Origin: Lasioglossum baleicum
Lineage: Eukaryota > Arthropoda > Insecta > Hymenoptera > Halictidae
Reading direction: 5' to 3'
Length of the DNA stretch: 64,000 bases
Assembly: GCF_051020765.1 (NCBI RefSeq)
Contig: NC_134929.1
Location: forward strand, 4,986,786 to 5,050,785
Below, piece after piece: positions 1 through 10,502 of the stretch. The notes beneath the pieces are model-generated. The model had not been told where the DNA came from. It was given only the letters and a program-made list of their open reading frames with translations, and ran no database searches. Position 1 is the first letter of the stretch. Every line of letters starts with the position of its first letter. Made by a program: the position numbers and the translations under genes.

Positions 1-618
1 GTTAAACGTCGCGATTTGGTGTGGCGGCGGCGGGTGCGAACCTCTCAGGTGCCTCTGAGATACGTACGGACCGTGGTTTGTCTCTCAGGTGCTTCTGAGG
101 GAAAACCGCGGCGCCTGCGCTGCGTCGGGCCGCGACCTCCGACCGTATCCTGTCACCTCCCACCTTCCCGCGCAGATCTGCAGCGACCCCGCGAGGTCCC
201 GAGCCGTTCGATATTGCGTTCAGTACCGCCGAATATTCGAGACCGTTTCCGCGAAAGCGTTCGTCGCGTACCAGTACCGATTCATTGCTCCTGACCGCCT
301 GATCGCTTTCTATTTACCGTTTATACTTATCGCCGGATTATCTCTTCTGTTCTCCACTAGAGCGGGGACGCCGATCCAGCTAACGAGAGGCCGTAGGCTC
401 CCTCCGCAGTCAACGCGGTCATTAAGAATATATTTTTGTTACGCGGCCGGATTCGCCGGTCTGCAGGGAGGATTTTCTGTTGTGTAATACTTTTATTGAA
501 CCGCACTTAGCGGAATAAAGTTTAGTTCGTTACCCGATTTCGCCTTCATTTCATTTACTTACCTGCGAACCCTGGTTCACTCCTAAGCTACAGGGCATCG
601 CGAAATCGGAATGTTACA
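1..618 (+). mobile_element. 3' part of an LTR, truncated by the window start
   Basis: The stretch ends in TGTTACA at 612-618, and the unrelated AT-rich Transib sequence begins just after it. A polyadenylation-type AATAAA lies at about 514-519. GC-rich leader-like sequence with two small hairpins lies near the start (separate entry). These traits fit the R-U5 end of an LTR whose 5' part and any partner lie left of the window. The two overlapping open frames here (16-294 and 89-487) show no recognisable domain, and I do not treat them as genes. Superfamily (gypsy or BEL) cannot be decided. Confidence 0.45.
43..102 (+). other. Two hairpins with related GTGCYT loops
   Basis: At 43-60 the stem TCTCAG pairs perfectly with CTGAGA around the loop GTGCCT. 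At 81-102 an 8-bp stem with one G-T pair closes the loop GTGCTT. Stems are similar and loops differ by one base. The arrangement resembles the CAGCAT hairpin array at 10503-10811 in another LTR, but with a different loop. Confidence 0.5.
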
Positions 619-713
619 AAATACTCCAACTATATAGTAAACGAAATTGCAATGAAAAATCTATGTACCTAACATTCGAAAAATTGATTTTTTTCCCTGC
701 TCGCACCACTGTG
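619..713. mobile_element. Remnant of a Transib-like element, right end only
   Basis: The stretch ends in the Transib-type terminus CACTGTG (707-713), followed immediately by the 5-bp target sequence CGCCG. A similar CACAGTGGTG start occurs at 2168 inside the neighbouring element. No left end or coding sequence is visible, so this is a terminal fragment. Assignment rests only on the terminus and its context. Confidence 0.4.
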
Positions 714-718
714 CGCCG

Positions 719-1621
719 CACTGTGGGCAATTTGGTCGAAACTCGATTCAAAATCAAAGAACTTTCGATAGAAATGAGGTAGAGCGATGAAATTTTTTTA
801 AATTGAAGCTGAAACTTTGCAGAATATGGGAAAATAGGGAGATTATGGTACGAACGTTTTTTAACGTTGAGAAAATTCGTTCAACTTGCACAATTTCAAG
901 AAAATTGTGGTTTTTTCAATACCACGCGCTGAAAATTTTTTTTTAACATGCTATACATTATTTTCCATAGATTTTTTCATGCTGATTTCAAATCTAGTCT
1001 CAAAATTTGTCTACGACCTCAGGATTTTGCAAGAAATCGATTTTTGTGAACAGAACTAATGTAATCATTTTTTCGTTGAAATGATTTGATAATCCACTAG
1101 TTTGAAAGTATATTGATTCTCATATATAAAACACAATAAAATTAAACATAATGAAGTATTTGAACGTTTATTTTAAGAATACTTCATTATGTTTAATTTT
1201 ATTGTGTTTTATATATGAGAATCAATATACTTTCAAACTAGTGGATTATCAAATCATTTCAACGAAAAAATGATTACATTAGTTCTGTTCACAAAAATCG
1301 ATTTCTTGCAAAATCCTGAGGTCGTAGACAAATTTTGAGACCAGATTTGAAATCAGCGTGATTCAAATCTGCAGGAAATGATGTGTAGCATGTTAAAAAA
1401 ATTTTTCCCGCACGTGGTTTTAAAAAAACCGCAATTTTCTTGATATTGTGCAAGTTTGATGAATTTTTTCAAGGTAAAAAAACGTTCGTACCATAATCTC
1501 CCTATTTTTCCCATATTCTGTCAAGTTTCAGCTGTAATTAAAAAAAATTTCAGCGCTCTATCTCATTTCTATCAGAAGTTCTTTGATATTGTCTCAGATT
1601 TGGACGAAAGGTCCCACTGTA
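719..1621. mobile_element. Non-autonomous Transib element, palindromic
   Basis: The ends are CACTGTGGG (719) and CCCACTGTA (1621), flanked by the 5-bp duplication CGCCG at 714-718 and 1622-1626. Transib elements are known for 5-bp target duplications of the form CGNCG and ends resembling the V(D)J heptamer CACAGTG. The element is almost entirely one hairpin: its two arms of about 450 bp are reverse complements around a spacer near 1160-1175. Behind each heptamer there are 22 bp and then a nonamer-like block, TCAAAATCA on the left and ACAATATCA on the right, each 6 of 9 like the RSS nonamer. There is no transposase; the 81-codon frame at 1456 is incidental. Confidence 0.8.
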
Positions 1622-1631
1622 CGCCGCGCCG

Positions 1632-2794
1632 CACAGTGGGCCAGAATGGCTCGGTAGCTGTTCATGAGCTAAAAAATGAAAGTCCTCATATCGATTTTTA
1701 ACCAATGCACATTGATTCTTAAATGTCCATTACATTCGAAAACAATAATATTAATTAAAGTTATTAAAAACTCTCGTCACAATAAGCGTTCAAAGATCAA
1801 ACTTTTTCAGATATGATTTATCACCGAAAAAATTCCTTTTCTTCATAACGGTGTCCTGGAAAACCTACTGAAGATTAAGTGCCCAATTTTTTTTTATACG
1901 AAGAATGTATATTTTTGTTGAGGACGCACCAGGAACTAAACATTATTGTTCATAATTTGTTATAAAAAAAAATACTGAGTCAACTAAGGAAAATCGTCAA
2001 AGTTTTTCACCTTTGACAAGGAATAAGTTAAAAAATGATCAAAAATGATGGCTCTAACAACGTGGAACATTTTCAGCAACATCTCCTCTAAAAGATCCTG
2101 CAAAATTCGCGTCCCCCCTCAGACCACCGTGAAAATTATGATAGTTTAAAGCGTCGCGTGACACGCGCACAGTGGTGAGTTCGATCGAAATCGTGGCCAA
2201 ATTATTCATTATTCACACGAGTTTTCAGACATTTCCGGTGGTGTGACAAAAAAATGTTTCCTACAAAAAGTAATCAGTACACAGTCTTTTACAAATATCA
2301 ATACAAAAAATTTCCAAAAAAAATTTTTTTTCAATAAAAAATTGTGGTCACCTTCATTATTTATTTATAACTATATATTTTTTATTCAATAATGTTATAG
2401 CTGACGGCAAGACGAATCCAACGACCTATTTAATGTGGTCTTTATGTATTGAAATAATGGTGAAATAGGCGTGAACACCCAGTTTTCAAATATTATTCAT
2501 TATTCACACGAGTTTTCAGACATTTCCGGTGGTGTGACAAAAAAATGTTTCCTACAAAAAGTAATCAGTACTCAGTCTTCTACAAACCCCAATACAAAAA
2601 ATTTGAATAATTTCTTTTTTTAAATAAAAAATTGTGGTCAGCTTCAATATTTATTTATAACTATATATTTTTTATTTAATAACATTATAGCTGACGCCAA
2701 GACGAATTCAACGACCTATTTAATGTGGTCTTTAAGTTTTGAAATAATGGTGAAATAGGCGTGAACAGCTACCAAGCCATTCTGGCCCACTGTG
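1632..2794. mobile_element. Non-autonomous Transib element with internal duplication
   Basis: The inverted ends match over about 33 bp, beginning CACAGTGGGCCAGAATGG at 1632 and ending in its complement at 2794. Flanking duplications are CGCCG at 1627-1631 and 2795-2799. The left duplication abuts that of the element at 719-1621 directly. The interior holds a tandem duplication (2201-2477 and 2492-2767) and another Transib-like start, CACAGTGGTG, at 2168. No coding frame is present, so movement would need a transposase supplied elsewhere. Confidence 0.8.
2201..2767. repeat. Tandem duplication, about 277 bp x 2
   Basis: The block 2201-2477 recurs at 2492-2767 with a few substitutions and small indels, a period of about 291 bp. 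It lies wholly inside the Transib element at 1632-2794 and is probably an internal amplification of that element. Confidence 0.85.
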
Positions 2795-2799
2795 CGCCG

Positions 2800-2966
2800 T
2801 AGGGCGGCGATGATTGATCTCGGCTCGGATATATCGGTGTAAACACCACACATTGACTCGAGTGAATTGAATTCTCAAACTTCTTAATTTTCATTATTGT
2901 TTTATGGGACTTTTACTAGCTTATTTCTGGCATTTCTCTGATTCAAATGACACCAAACACGATATA
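2800..2966. repeat. Inverted partial copy of the 8150-8620 repeat
   Basis: Read on the minus strand, this stretch matches the repeat at 8150-8290 and 8400-8620. It shares the block ending in the sequence ATATCGTGTTTGGTATCA and the motif ACACCGATATA..CCGAGCCGA. It sits just outside the left end of the Tigger element, so the element may have inserted into a copy of this repeat. Confidence 0.6.
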
Positions 2967-4102
2967 CAGTAAATTCTCTATAAACGCGAACGCACCGGGG
3001 GGATTTTGTCTCGTTTTTCGATCGTGGTCCTACTTTTTTCGAGCTTCAAAGGCCGAGCCGAACGTAGAGAAGGACAGCGCGTGTAAAGCGAGACCACGCG
3101 CGGGCCTTTGAACTGTGCCGGCGACTTCGACTCTCCGCGTCTCTTTCTTTTCTATACGCGCTATCCTTCCTTGCGCCCGAAACGTCCATCGTCATTTAAA
3201 CCTCTACAGTTTAAATACCATCGAAGGAAAACTATCGAATCGGAGCGTTTGCATGCATCAGGAAAAGACACACTTTTTGTAGTTTTTGAACTGTTTTAAG
3301 TAATGTACTTAAGATTTATTCAAGATTTATTTAATTTTGTTTCTTATCAAAAAATTGTAATGGAGCGAGCGACGCGCGTGACTTGACACGGTGTTCGGTT
3401 TTGCGACATGATCGGTCATAGTTCATCGCGTCTTTATATTTGCGAAACCGAACGTTAAACATCTGCCACTCCGCGCGGCAATCTTTTTAATAGGTTTTAC
3501 CGTTAATCCCGAAATTACTGTCGAAAGTTTAGTTACTTTATGACCACCGTAACGCCTGGCCCTGACGCCTTTGTCATGCTCAAGGCCCGTGAGGGTCCTA
3601 GGCTCGTTTTTACACCCCTTGGGCTATCTGGTCGTACTAAAGAACGGTATTGGTCATTAGACATTTTAGAATTTTACAACTTCTAAAAGGTACCGTACGC
3701 GAGTGTACCTAGGATCCAAGGTCCGAACCGATGGTCGTTCGCCCGCTCGGGACAAGGGGCAATAAAAATTATCCGAAGATGTGCGGGCCACTTGGGTCTT
3801 TTTCGTCGCGCTACACCGGGGTCCCGTTATGCGATGGTTTTCCGAAGTTTCCACGATTGACCTGGGGTAGGGACTTCCTCCTACACTAATGAAGGCTGTC
3901 CGGAAGATCCTCCTCCCTCAAGTCAATCAGCGAATGGGGATGATTCTCCAGGAAGAATCGGGCCCATCCCCTCGGAAGATTTTCGCACCAACGAGGTGTC
4001 CAGCGATCGGACCCCGGTGCAGAGAATCAGTCATCAGTCAAGCACCAGAGCTTCAAGTCTCAGAAAACTTCGTTCGTGAGTCGTACGCGAAACCACCACT
4101 CT

Positions 4103-6166
4103 TACACTGTCCAACAAATTTCAACTTTTTTTGTGATTTCAATATACTGTTGGGTCCTTCGTATAGAGTTTTTTGCGCTGATTCCGAATCTGGTTTTAAT
4201 TTTTTCCCTATACGTCCAGTTTTTGAAAATCATGGCTTTGAAAAAAAGAAATATTTTTCAACTTTAAACAAATATTGTGATGTTATTATAAAAGATATTG
4301 AATTGTTGTTTACAGCAAACGATTCTGTAGACTTTCCCGAATACAGTGATATCCAATATTAATACATTATGATTGTTTAAACATGTTTAAACAATGATTA
4401 AAGACGGAGATGCACCACTTTTGCACCAATTTTTGCGGATATTTTCGAATTTATCTCAAAAAATAAGGGTCCAGCGAAAAATTGAACTATACCACGCGAA
4501 AGAGCAGACTTTTATCTTGAGAAACCCCCCCTGTGAAGTTTGCATGGTCGACGTTTTTACCGAACCAGAAAGCAAAATATCTTCGCCCGACATGCGTTGA
4601 CGCCAGTGGTGCTCTTCCACTAGCGCGGTCGTTCGTCGGGATACGGCGCGGCGCGCTGCGGTGAAACGGCGCGTGGCTATAAGCGCGCAATTATGTCAGC
4701 TTACTTAAATGTAATATTTTATTAAATGTTATATTATTGTTATTTATTATATATTAGTATATTTATTCTGTATAAATTATTTTATATATTTTTTAATGTT
4801 AGTCTCTCGTTTATAGTATATTTAATACAAAAAATACCTTTTGTAACAAAAAAATAATTTATTCACACACTACACTATTACACTATTTACAATGCTAATA
4901 TATATGTGTACACTATTCAGATATAATACACTACTAAAATACATATATTATATACACAACAACTAAAATACTATAAATAACTATAAATGTTTTTTATGAA
5001 GTTTTATACGTAGCAATGCAGATTTGAAATGCTTGACACGACTGATTTCAACAAACACAAAGCCGAAACTGAACTCTGGCATCAGTTTTCTTAAGAACCA
5101 ACACGATATTTTGAAATAAATGACGGTCTACGGACAACGGAATACATACAATGTAAGGAAAGTCTGCAATGCGGTGACTGAAAAATTTTATTTTCAGTAA
5201 TTGTCGTCTTATCTATGTATTGTAATTATAGTGCCAATGAACACTCGAGATTCTTCCGAGTAAAATAAGTCCAAACACAATATAAACGGGACTATTTTTA
5301 TTGACTTAAATACATAATTAAAATAGTTTGCTCCATATTAAATCGATATAGTGTATTATATCTGAATAGTGTACACATATATATTAGCATTGTAAATAGT
5401 GTAATAGTGTAGTGTGTGAATAAATTATTTTTTTGTTACAAAAGGTATTTTTTTGTATTAAATATACTATAAACGAGAGACTAACATTAAAAAATACATA
5501 AAATAATTTATACAGAATAAATATACTAATAAATAATAAATAACAATAGTATAACACATTTAATAAAATATTACATTTAAGTAAGCTGACATAATTGCGC
5601 GCTTATAGCCACGCGCCGTTTCACCGCAGCGCGCCTCGCCGTATCCCGACGAACGACCGCGCTAGTGGAAGAGCACCACTGGCGTCAACGCATGTCGGGC
5701 GAAGATATTTTGCTTTCTGGTTCGGTAAAAACGTCGACCATGCAAACTTCACAAGGGGGTTTCTCAAGATAAAAGTCTGCTCTTTCGCGTGGTATAGTTC
5801 AATTTTTCGCTGGACCCTTATTTTTTGAGATAAATTCGAAAATATCCGCAAAAATTGGTGCAAAAGTGGTGCATCTCCGTCTTTAATCATTGTTTAAACA
5901 TGTTTAAACAATCATAATGTATTAATATTGGATATCACTGTATTCGCGAAAGTCTACAGAATCTTTTGCTGCAAACAACAATTCAATATCTTTTATAATA
6001 ACATCGCAATATTTGTTTAAAGTTGAAAAATATGTCTTTTTTTAAAACTCCATTTTCTCAAAAACTGGACGTATAGGAAAAAAATTAAAACCAGATTCGG
6101 AATCAGCGCAAAAAACTCTATAAGAAGGACTCAACAGTATATTGAAATCAAATTTGGTGTTGGACA
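4103..6166. mobile_element. Hairpin (foldback) element inside the Tigger 5' region
   Basis: Sequence 4103-4932 is the reverse complement of 5351-6166 with scattered differences, around a spacer of about 420 bp (4933-5350). The arms include a GC-rich patch (4595-4690, mirrored at 5595-5700) and AT-rich ends beginning ACACTGTCCAACA. The open frames in it are mirror images of each other and not genes. I could not define a target duplication. It may be a MITE inserted upstream of the transposase, or an inverted duplication within the Tigger leader. Confidence 0.7.
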
Positions 6167-6320
6167 GTGTTATCTATCCGATCCGATTCCGCGTCCACAA
6201 CGGTGAATCCGAGCCTTACAACCTCGGGTGGGTGTACATATTCAGTCGAGACCCGCGTGTGTTCTATCCATAAAGTCGCATCGTAAACACACGGGTTTGG
6301 TGATAGTGTAAGTGATCGAA

Positions 6321-7901
6321 ATGGCACGTGACGACAGAGTTTCATTTACTATAAATCAACGTATGGCTATTCTGAAGGACTTGGAGACTTCTTCTGTTAA
6401 AGATGTTGCTAAAAAGTATAAAGCACATCGCTCGACAATTTATCGAATCCAATGGAACGCTAAGACAATCATCGACTTCGCAAATAAAGGAAAAGTGGAT
6501 AAAAATCGTAAATCTACAAGGAAACCGTTGTGTGAAGGGTTAGAACAACGTTTGTATGAGTGGTTTATAGAAATGAGAACTATAGGATTTGCTATGTCGA
6601 ATGCAACACTTATACAAAAAGCAAATGAATTGAAAGGAGAGTTTGCAGGGTGTTCCAATTTTCATGCCAGCACAGGGTGGATTACAAAATTTAAAAAACG
6701 TTACGGGATTCGACTGGTTAATATATATGGTGAAAAAGCCAGTGCCGATGAAGATGGGGCTAATTCTTTTGAACATAATTTTGAAAAATACATCGAGGAA
6801 GAAGAAATTAGTTTAGAAAACATTTATAATATGGACGAAACCGGCTTATTGTGGAAAGCCTTGCCATCAAAAACTTTAGCGCCTGAGACGGAGAAGAAAG
6901 TCAGTGGACACAAGGCGCAGAAAGATAGGTTGACAGTAGGGTTTTGCGCCAATGCAAGTGGGACCCACAAAATTACGACTCTTGTTATTTATAAATATAA
7001 AAAACCAAGAGCTTTAAAAGACTGCATTAACCAATTGCCAGTAATTTTTAAAGCGCAGACCAATGCGTGGATAAACCAAGCTTTATTCGTAGATTGGTTT
7101 GAAAATCATTTTAAACAATCTGTACGGCAATATCAATTAGAAAATAGGCTGTGCGGAAAAGTAATTTTACTTCTTGATAATTGTTCAAGTCACACATTTC
7201 CTAGCGACTATGAACACGATGAAAATTTTGTGGTGAAATTTTTACCACCCAACACCACATCCTTGATCCAGCCAATGGATCAAGGAGTAATAGAAAAAGT
7301 GAAAAGATGTTTCCGGCATAGGTTAACACAACGCCTCATTGCCCTTGGGTGTGGAATAAAAGAATTTTATAAAAAATATACAATTAAAGATTGTATATAT
7401 ATGATTAGTGAATCTTGGGAGGCTCTGACATGCAGCGATTTAAAAAATGCGTGGAAGAACATTTTTCCGAACACGCAAACAATAGAAGAAACTGAGGAAG
7501 ATGGAATAGGATCCGCAGTACACCAAGCTTGGTCGCAGATTTCGGAACACGATATGACAATCGAAGACATCGAAAATTATTTCACTGCATGCAGTGAGGA
7601 GGAGCAGAGATTGTCATTACAAGCAGATGCAGACGAAGGAAATGAGGAAAGGCCCGCAGACGAAGGAAATGAGGAAAGGCCCGCAGACGAAGGAAATGAG
7701 GAAAGGCCCGCAGACGATGGAAATGAGGAACATGTCTCTGAAATGAGGATCGTACTGTCTCCAGCCAAAAAGAGGAAAATGGAGGAGGCATTTCAATTTA
7801 TCGAGAGCTGTTATGATCAATTACCACGCCCGGTTCGTCATTTATTAGAGGGAATAAAATTAACAATCTTAGGTAAGACAATTCAAATAGTTAATTATTA
7901 A
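6321..7901 (+). CDS. Tigger/pogo-family DDE transposase
   Basis: An open frame of 526 residues from the first ATG at 6321; an upstream in-frame GTG at 6312 is not a likely eukaryotic start. Residues about 1-55 form a helix-turn-helix of the Psq/CENP-B type (NQRMAILKDLE, VAKKYKAHRSTIYR), and about 65-130 a second CENP-B-type DNA-binding half ending in STGWITKFKKRYGI. The DDE core follows: NMDETG (first Asp), LLLDNCSSH (second Asp) and TTSLIQPMDQGVI (third Asp). This is the complete catalytic set of Tigger/Jerky transposases, which cut and paste the element at TA. Near the C-terminus a 9-residue acidic repeat (ADEGNEERP) occurs about four times. There are no stops or frameshifts, so the gene may be recent or still active. 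It lies inside matched terminal repeats at 2967 and 8687. The five bases after the hairpin arm and the AT-rich 5' sequence show no clear promoter. Confidence 0.92.
   Translation: MARDDRVSFTINQRMAILKDLETSSVKDVAKKYKAHRSTIYRIQWNAKTIIDFANKGKVDKNRKSTRKPLCEGLEQRLYEWFIEMRTIGFAMSNATLIQKANELKGEFAGCSNFHASTGWITKFKKRYGIRLVNIYGEKASADEDGANSFEHNFEKYIEEEEISLENIYNMDETGLLWKALPSKTLAPETEKKVSGHKAQKDRLTVGFCANASGTHKITTLVIYKYKKPRALKDCINQLPVIFKAQTNAWINQALFVDWFENHFKQSVRQYQLENRLCGKVILLLDNCSSHTFPSDYEHDENFVVKFLPPNTTSLIQPMDQGVIEKVKRCFRHRLTQRLIALGCGIKEFYKKYTIKDCIYMISESWEALTCSDLKNAWKNIFPNTQTIEETEEDGIGSAVHQAWSQISEHDMTIEDIENYFTACSEEEQRLSLQADADEGNEERPADEGNEERPADEGNEERPADDGNEEHVSEMRIVLSPAKKRKMEEAFQFIESCYDQLPRPVRHLLEGIKLTILGKTIQIVNY
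7629..7736 (+). repeat. 27-bp in-frame repeat x 4 within the transposase
   Basis: Four tandem copies of a 27-bp unit start at 7629, 7656, 7683 and 7710. The first three are identical and the last is diverged. Each encodes nine acidic residues, so copy number can change without breaking the frame. Confidence 0.9.
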
Positions 7902-8139
7902 TTAATACGTCATTGTACTATTCTATAACACAACATTCTGTTTTTAGGCGATACAACAACCAGTGCCGTAATGAGGATATGAAGTAAACCAATGTGTAAT
8001 GACAAAAAAATAGTATAATAAAAATATAAAACAGTTCAGCATATTTTATAAAGTAATTTTTCTCGTTTTTTAATCTTTGCATAGCGTCGAGATCGCAATT
8101 TCTCTTTCTTTTTCATGTTCTAAAGTCACTTCATATGTA

Positions 8140-8620
8140 CGTACCGTCAATTAAACCACTAAATTCTTTCAAATTATATCGTGTTTGGTATCATTTTAAT
8201 CAGAAAAATGCCAGAAATAAGGTAGTGAAAGTCCCATAACAGAATCATGGAAAATGAAGAAGTTTGACTGTTGGTGTAACGTTATGATGACTCACGGGCG
8301 TTTGAACTGTGCCGGCGCGCTGCGACTCTGCGTCTCTTTCTTTCACATACGCTATCCTTCCTTGCGCTCGAAACTTTCATCGTCAATTAAACCACTAAAT
8401 TCTGCTTAAATTATATCGTGTTTGGTATCAGTTTAATCAGAAAAATGCCAGAAATAAGGTAGTGAAAATCCCATAACAGAATCATGGAAAATGAAGAAGT
8501 TTGACAGTGGTGTAACGTTATGATGACTCACGGGCGCGTATGAACTGTGCCGACGACTGCGACTCTCCGCGTCGCGTTTGTAGTGGTTCACACCGATATA
8601 CCGAGCCGAGTCAGTGTATT
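8140..8620 (+). repeat. Two direct copies of a dispersed repeat at the Tigger right side
   Basis: A block of about 130 bp beginning CGTCAATTAAACCACTAAAT occurs at about 8146 and again at about 8382. Each runs through ATCGTGTTTGGTATCA and a shared piece ending in GTAACGTTATGATGACTCACG. The same family appears inverted at 2800-2966 and degenerate at 34960-35205. It may be the subterminal part of a related Tigger-type element. Confidence 0.7.
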
Positions 8621-8689
8621 AGTTTGGAGGGGATATTTTTGTCGCGTTTATCGTTGAAAGATTTTCGCGTTTATAGAGAATTTACTGTA

Positions 8690-9003
8690 CTTTCAACTTT
8701 AGTGGTTTAATCGACGGTGAAAGTTTCGGGAGCAAGGACGGACAGCGACAACGCGGGCCTTTGAACTGCGCCGCGACGGCGACACGCTTCGGCCACTCGA
8801 TCCTATTTCATTCTGTCCTTCTCTATATTCCGCTCGTCGATTGAAGTCTCGGCGCGGTCGACGCAGTCATAAAAAAATAGCCTCTCTACTCTACGCTACT
8901 GAAGTCCGTTCAAAACACGGGTGTTGCGACTTCGATTGAATAATTACTGTATATGGTCTAAGTAAGTCTATTTAAGCGCTCGTCTCCACACGGCTAGTAC
9001 GGC
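8690..9003. other. Intergenic stretch without a recognisable gene
   Basis: The first 80 bases repeat, inverted, the GC-rich piece seen at 3100-3200. The remainder has no open frame, terminal repeat or RNA signature that I can recognise. Confidence 0.6.
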
Positions 9004-9780
9004 TCAGTTTCCGGCTTTCCAGGAGCACTTCCTGCGACAGTGATGCGCATCTTTGCCGAACTTTCTATGGTACCAGCAAATGTTTCTTTTTGAACGAGAG
9101 CGGCTCGCGCGCGATCGGTTCCTACTCCGTGAAGGGGTCCGTCGGCGGCCGCGAGACTCGCGGACGCGCGATGTTGTTAACGCGGCCAATTGGTTCGCGA
9201 GGCGGTCGACCTCTTCCTGTAACGCGCGTAGGGAAGCGGGTGAGACGGCAGCTGTCGCGGACGTGTCCGTTTCGTAGGCCTCTACGACCATATCGGCCAA
9301 TTCGGCAAGCTTCTGTAGCTCGGAAACGTCCGCAATGACCAAGATGGCGCGGACATGCGCCGGCAGCTTCTCGAGAAATATGGTGCGAATTAGTTCGTCA
9401 CTGCAATAACCGTGGTTCAAGTTGCGAAGGCCCGTCAAAATCTGGGACGGTTTTCCCTCACTCGAACACTGTCGCAGTTTGCTCTCAACCGAAATGGCAT
9501 AATTCGAGATAATTCGCGCTTTGATTCGGTCGTATATATCCTCCGGAGGAGGTGTTATCAACAGTATGTCCTTGACCGTGATTAGGACATCGAATTCCAA
9601 CGCCACCACCACTAAGTCAGCCATCATATTTTGGTTCGAAATCCTTGCTGCGGACAAGGATCCCTCGACAATAGCGAACCATAGCGCCGGATCTTGTTTG
9701 TAGAAAACTGGCAGCGGTGGTTGCCACAACGTCTCATGGATTTCACCCTGAGTGAGCGACGCGGGGGCACTAGGATGGTC
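9004..9780 (-). pseudogene. Gypsy-type retrotransposon gag remnant
   Basis: Read on the minus strand, an open frame contains the hallmarks of a common arthropod gypsy-class gag: PPLPVFYKQDPALWFAIVEG, then VVALEFDVLITVKDILLITP, a helix-rich capsid part (FLEKLPAHVRAILV) and an Arg/Ser-rich tail. It ends in a zinc-binding-like CWYHRKFGKDAHHCRRKC. The open frame formally extends upstream to 9891, but that part is the arm of the neighbouring inverted repeat and the formal start is a TTG, so no natural start codon remains. No protease, reverse transcriptase or LTR is attached. The downstream side (below 9004) holds no pol sequence. Gag packages the element's RNA; this copy is most likely a truncated relic cut by the palindrome boundary. 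Confidence 0.8.
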
Positions 9781-9789
9781 CTTAGCTAT

Positions 9790-10224
9790 AGGAGCCAAAA
9801 ATTTTTTTAAAGATTTTATTGGCCTTACTTCCCTAAAATATGACACTTGGTGAAAAAATGATATGTGCCAAATTTCAACTCGATCGGACAATGGGAACCC
9901 ATGCCGCAGCGCGCTTGAAAATTGTTTATTTTTGAAACTTGATATTCTCCATTATAGTAAATCGTAAATATACATTTCTCTATATCGTTGAATTTGTCTT
10001 TCCATGCTCTACAACCATGTGCAAATAACGTACAAGGTCATCGTAGAAAAAAGTTCCGCAACATTGAAATTTCGAAAATTGGATTTCAAAAAAAAATTTT
10101 TTTTTCAGCATTATATTTACTTCGTCTAACAATACAACTTTTGTTTCACACATTTTTTCATATATTTATTAATAACAAAAATATTGAAATAACGTAATCA
10201 CTACACGCAGTTAGGGTTGCCATT
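9790..10224. repeat. Large palindrome, left arm, outer part
   Basis: This is the reverse complement of 15955-16390, with few differences. It joins, across the inserted LTR at 10225-12687, the inner left arm 12688-13460. A diverged third copy of the outer arm lies at about 38120-38410 and shares the end motif ATAAGGNCCACCCTA. No gene is present. Confidence 0.85.
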
Positions 10225-10462
10225 GTAACAGACCTGTACGATGCAGGCCTGTCACTAGGAGACACGCGCCGAACATAACCGAGCGACGCCGAAGATCACC
10301 GAACGCGCCGTCCGTATACGACGCGCTACGATGCACGATCCCGCGCTCCAAGCCATATTCGGCGGGAAACGGACGCCGAGGTTCCGCCATCTTGAGGAAG
10401 GCGGAAACTCGACGTCACACATCCGTTTCCTTCACACCATTCCCCCACCACCAATCTTCGCC

Positions 10463-10470
10463 TATAAAAG
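10463..10470 (+). promoter_or_regulatory. TATA box of the solo LTR
   Basis: TATAAAAG lies 238 bp inside the LTR. Transcription would be expected to start about 25-35 bp downstream, near 10493-10500, which puts the first CAGCAT hairpin at the 5' end of the RNA. Confidence 0.65.
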
Positions 10471-10502
10471 GCGATGCAAACGAGGCACGGGCCTCTTTTC
10501 CA

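Larger units (their letters stand above)
2967..8687 (+). mobile_element. Tigger/pogo (Tc1-mariner) DNA transposon
   Basis: The left end starts CAGTAAATTCTCTATAAACG at 2967 and the right end at 8687 is its exact complement, giving a terminal repeat of about 24 bp. Both ends are flanked by TA (2965-2966, 8688-8689), the target of this superfamily. The element encodes one transposase (6321-7901). It is longer than usual because a hairpin element of about 2 kb (4103-6166) lies in its 5' part and repeat blocks flank the right end. The region 2970-4100 holds GC-rich repeat pieces (3100-3226 resembles 8300-8400) and no recognisable gene. Confidence 0.8.

Noticed and set aside
6312..6320. Transposase start at 6312
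   Set aside because: The codon is GTG; the first ATG in frame is 6321, which also fits the family's short N-terminus.
9781..9891. N-terminal extension of the gag frame to 9891
   Set aside because: That part belongs to the palindrome arm (matched at 16290-16390) and the frame start would be TTG.
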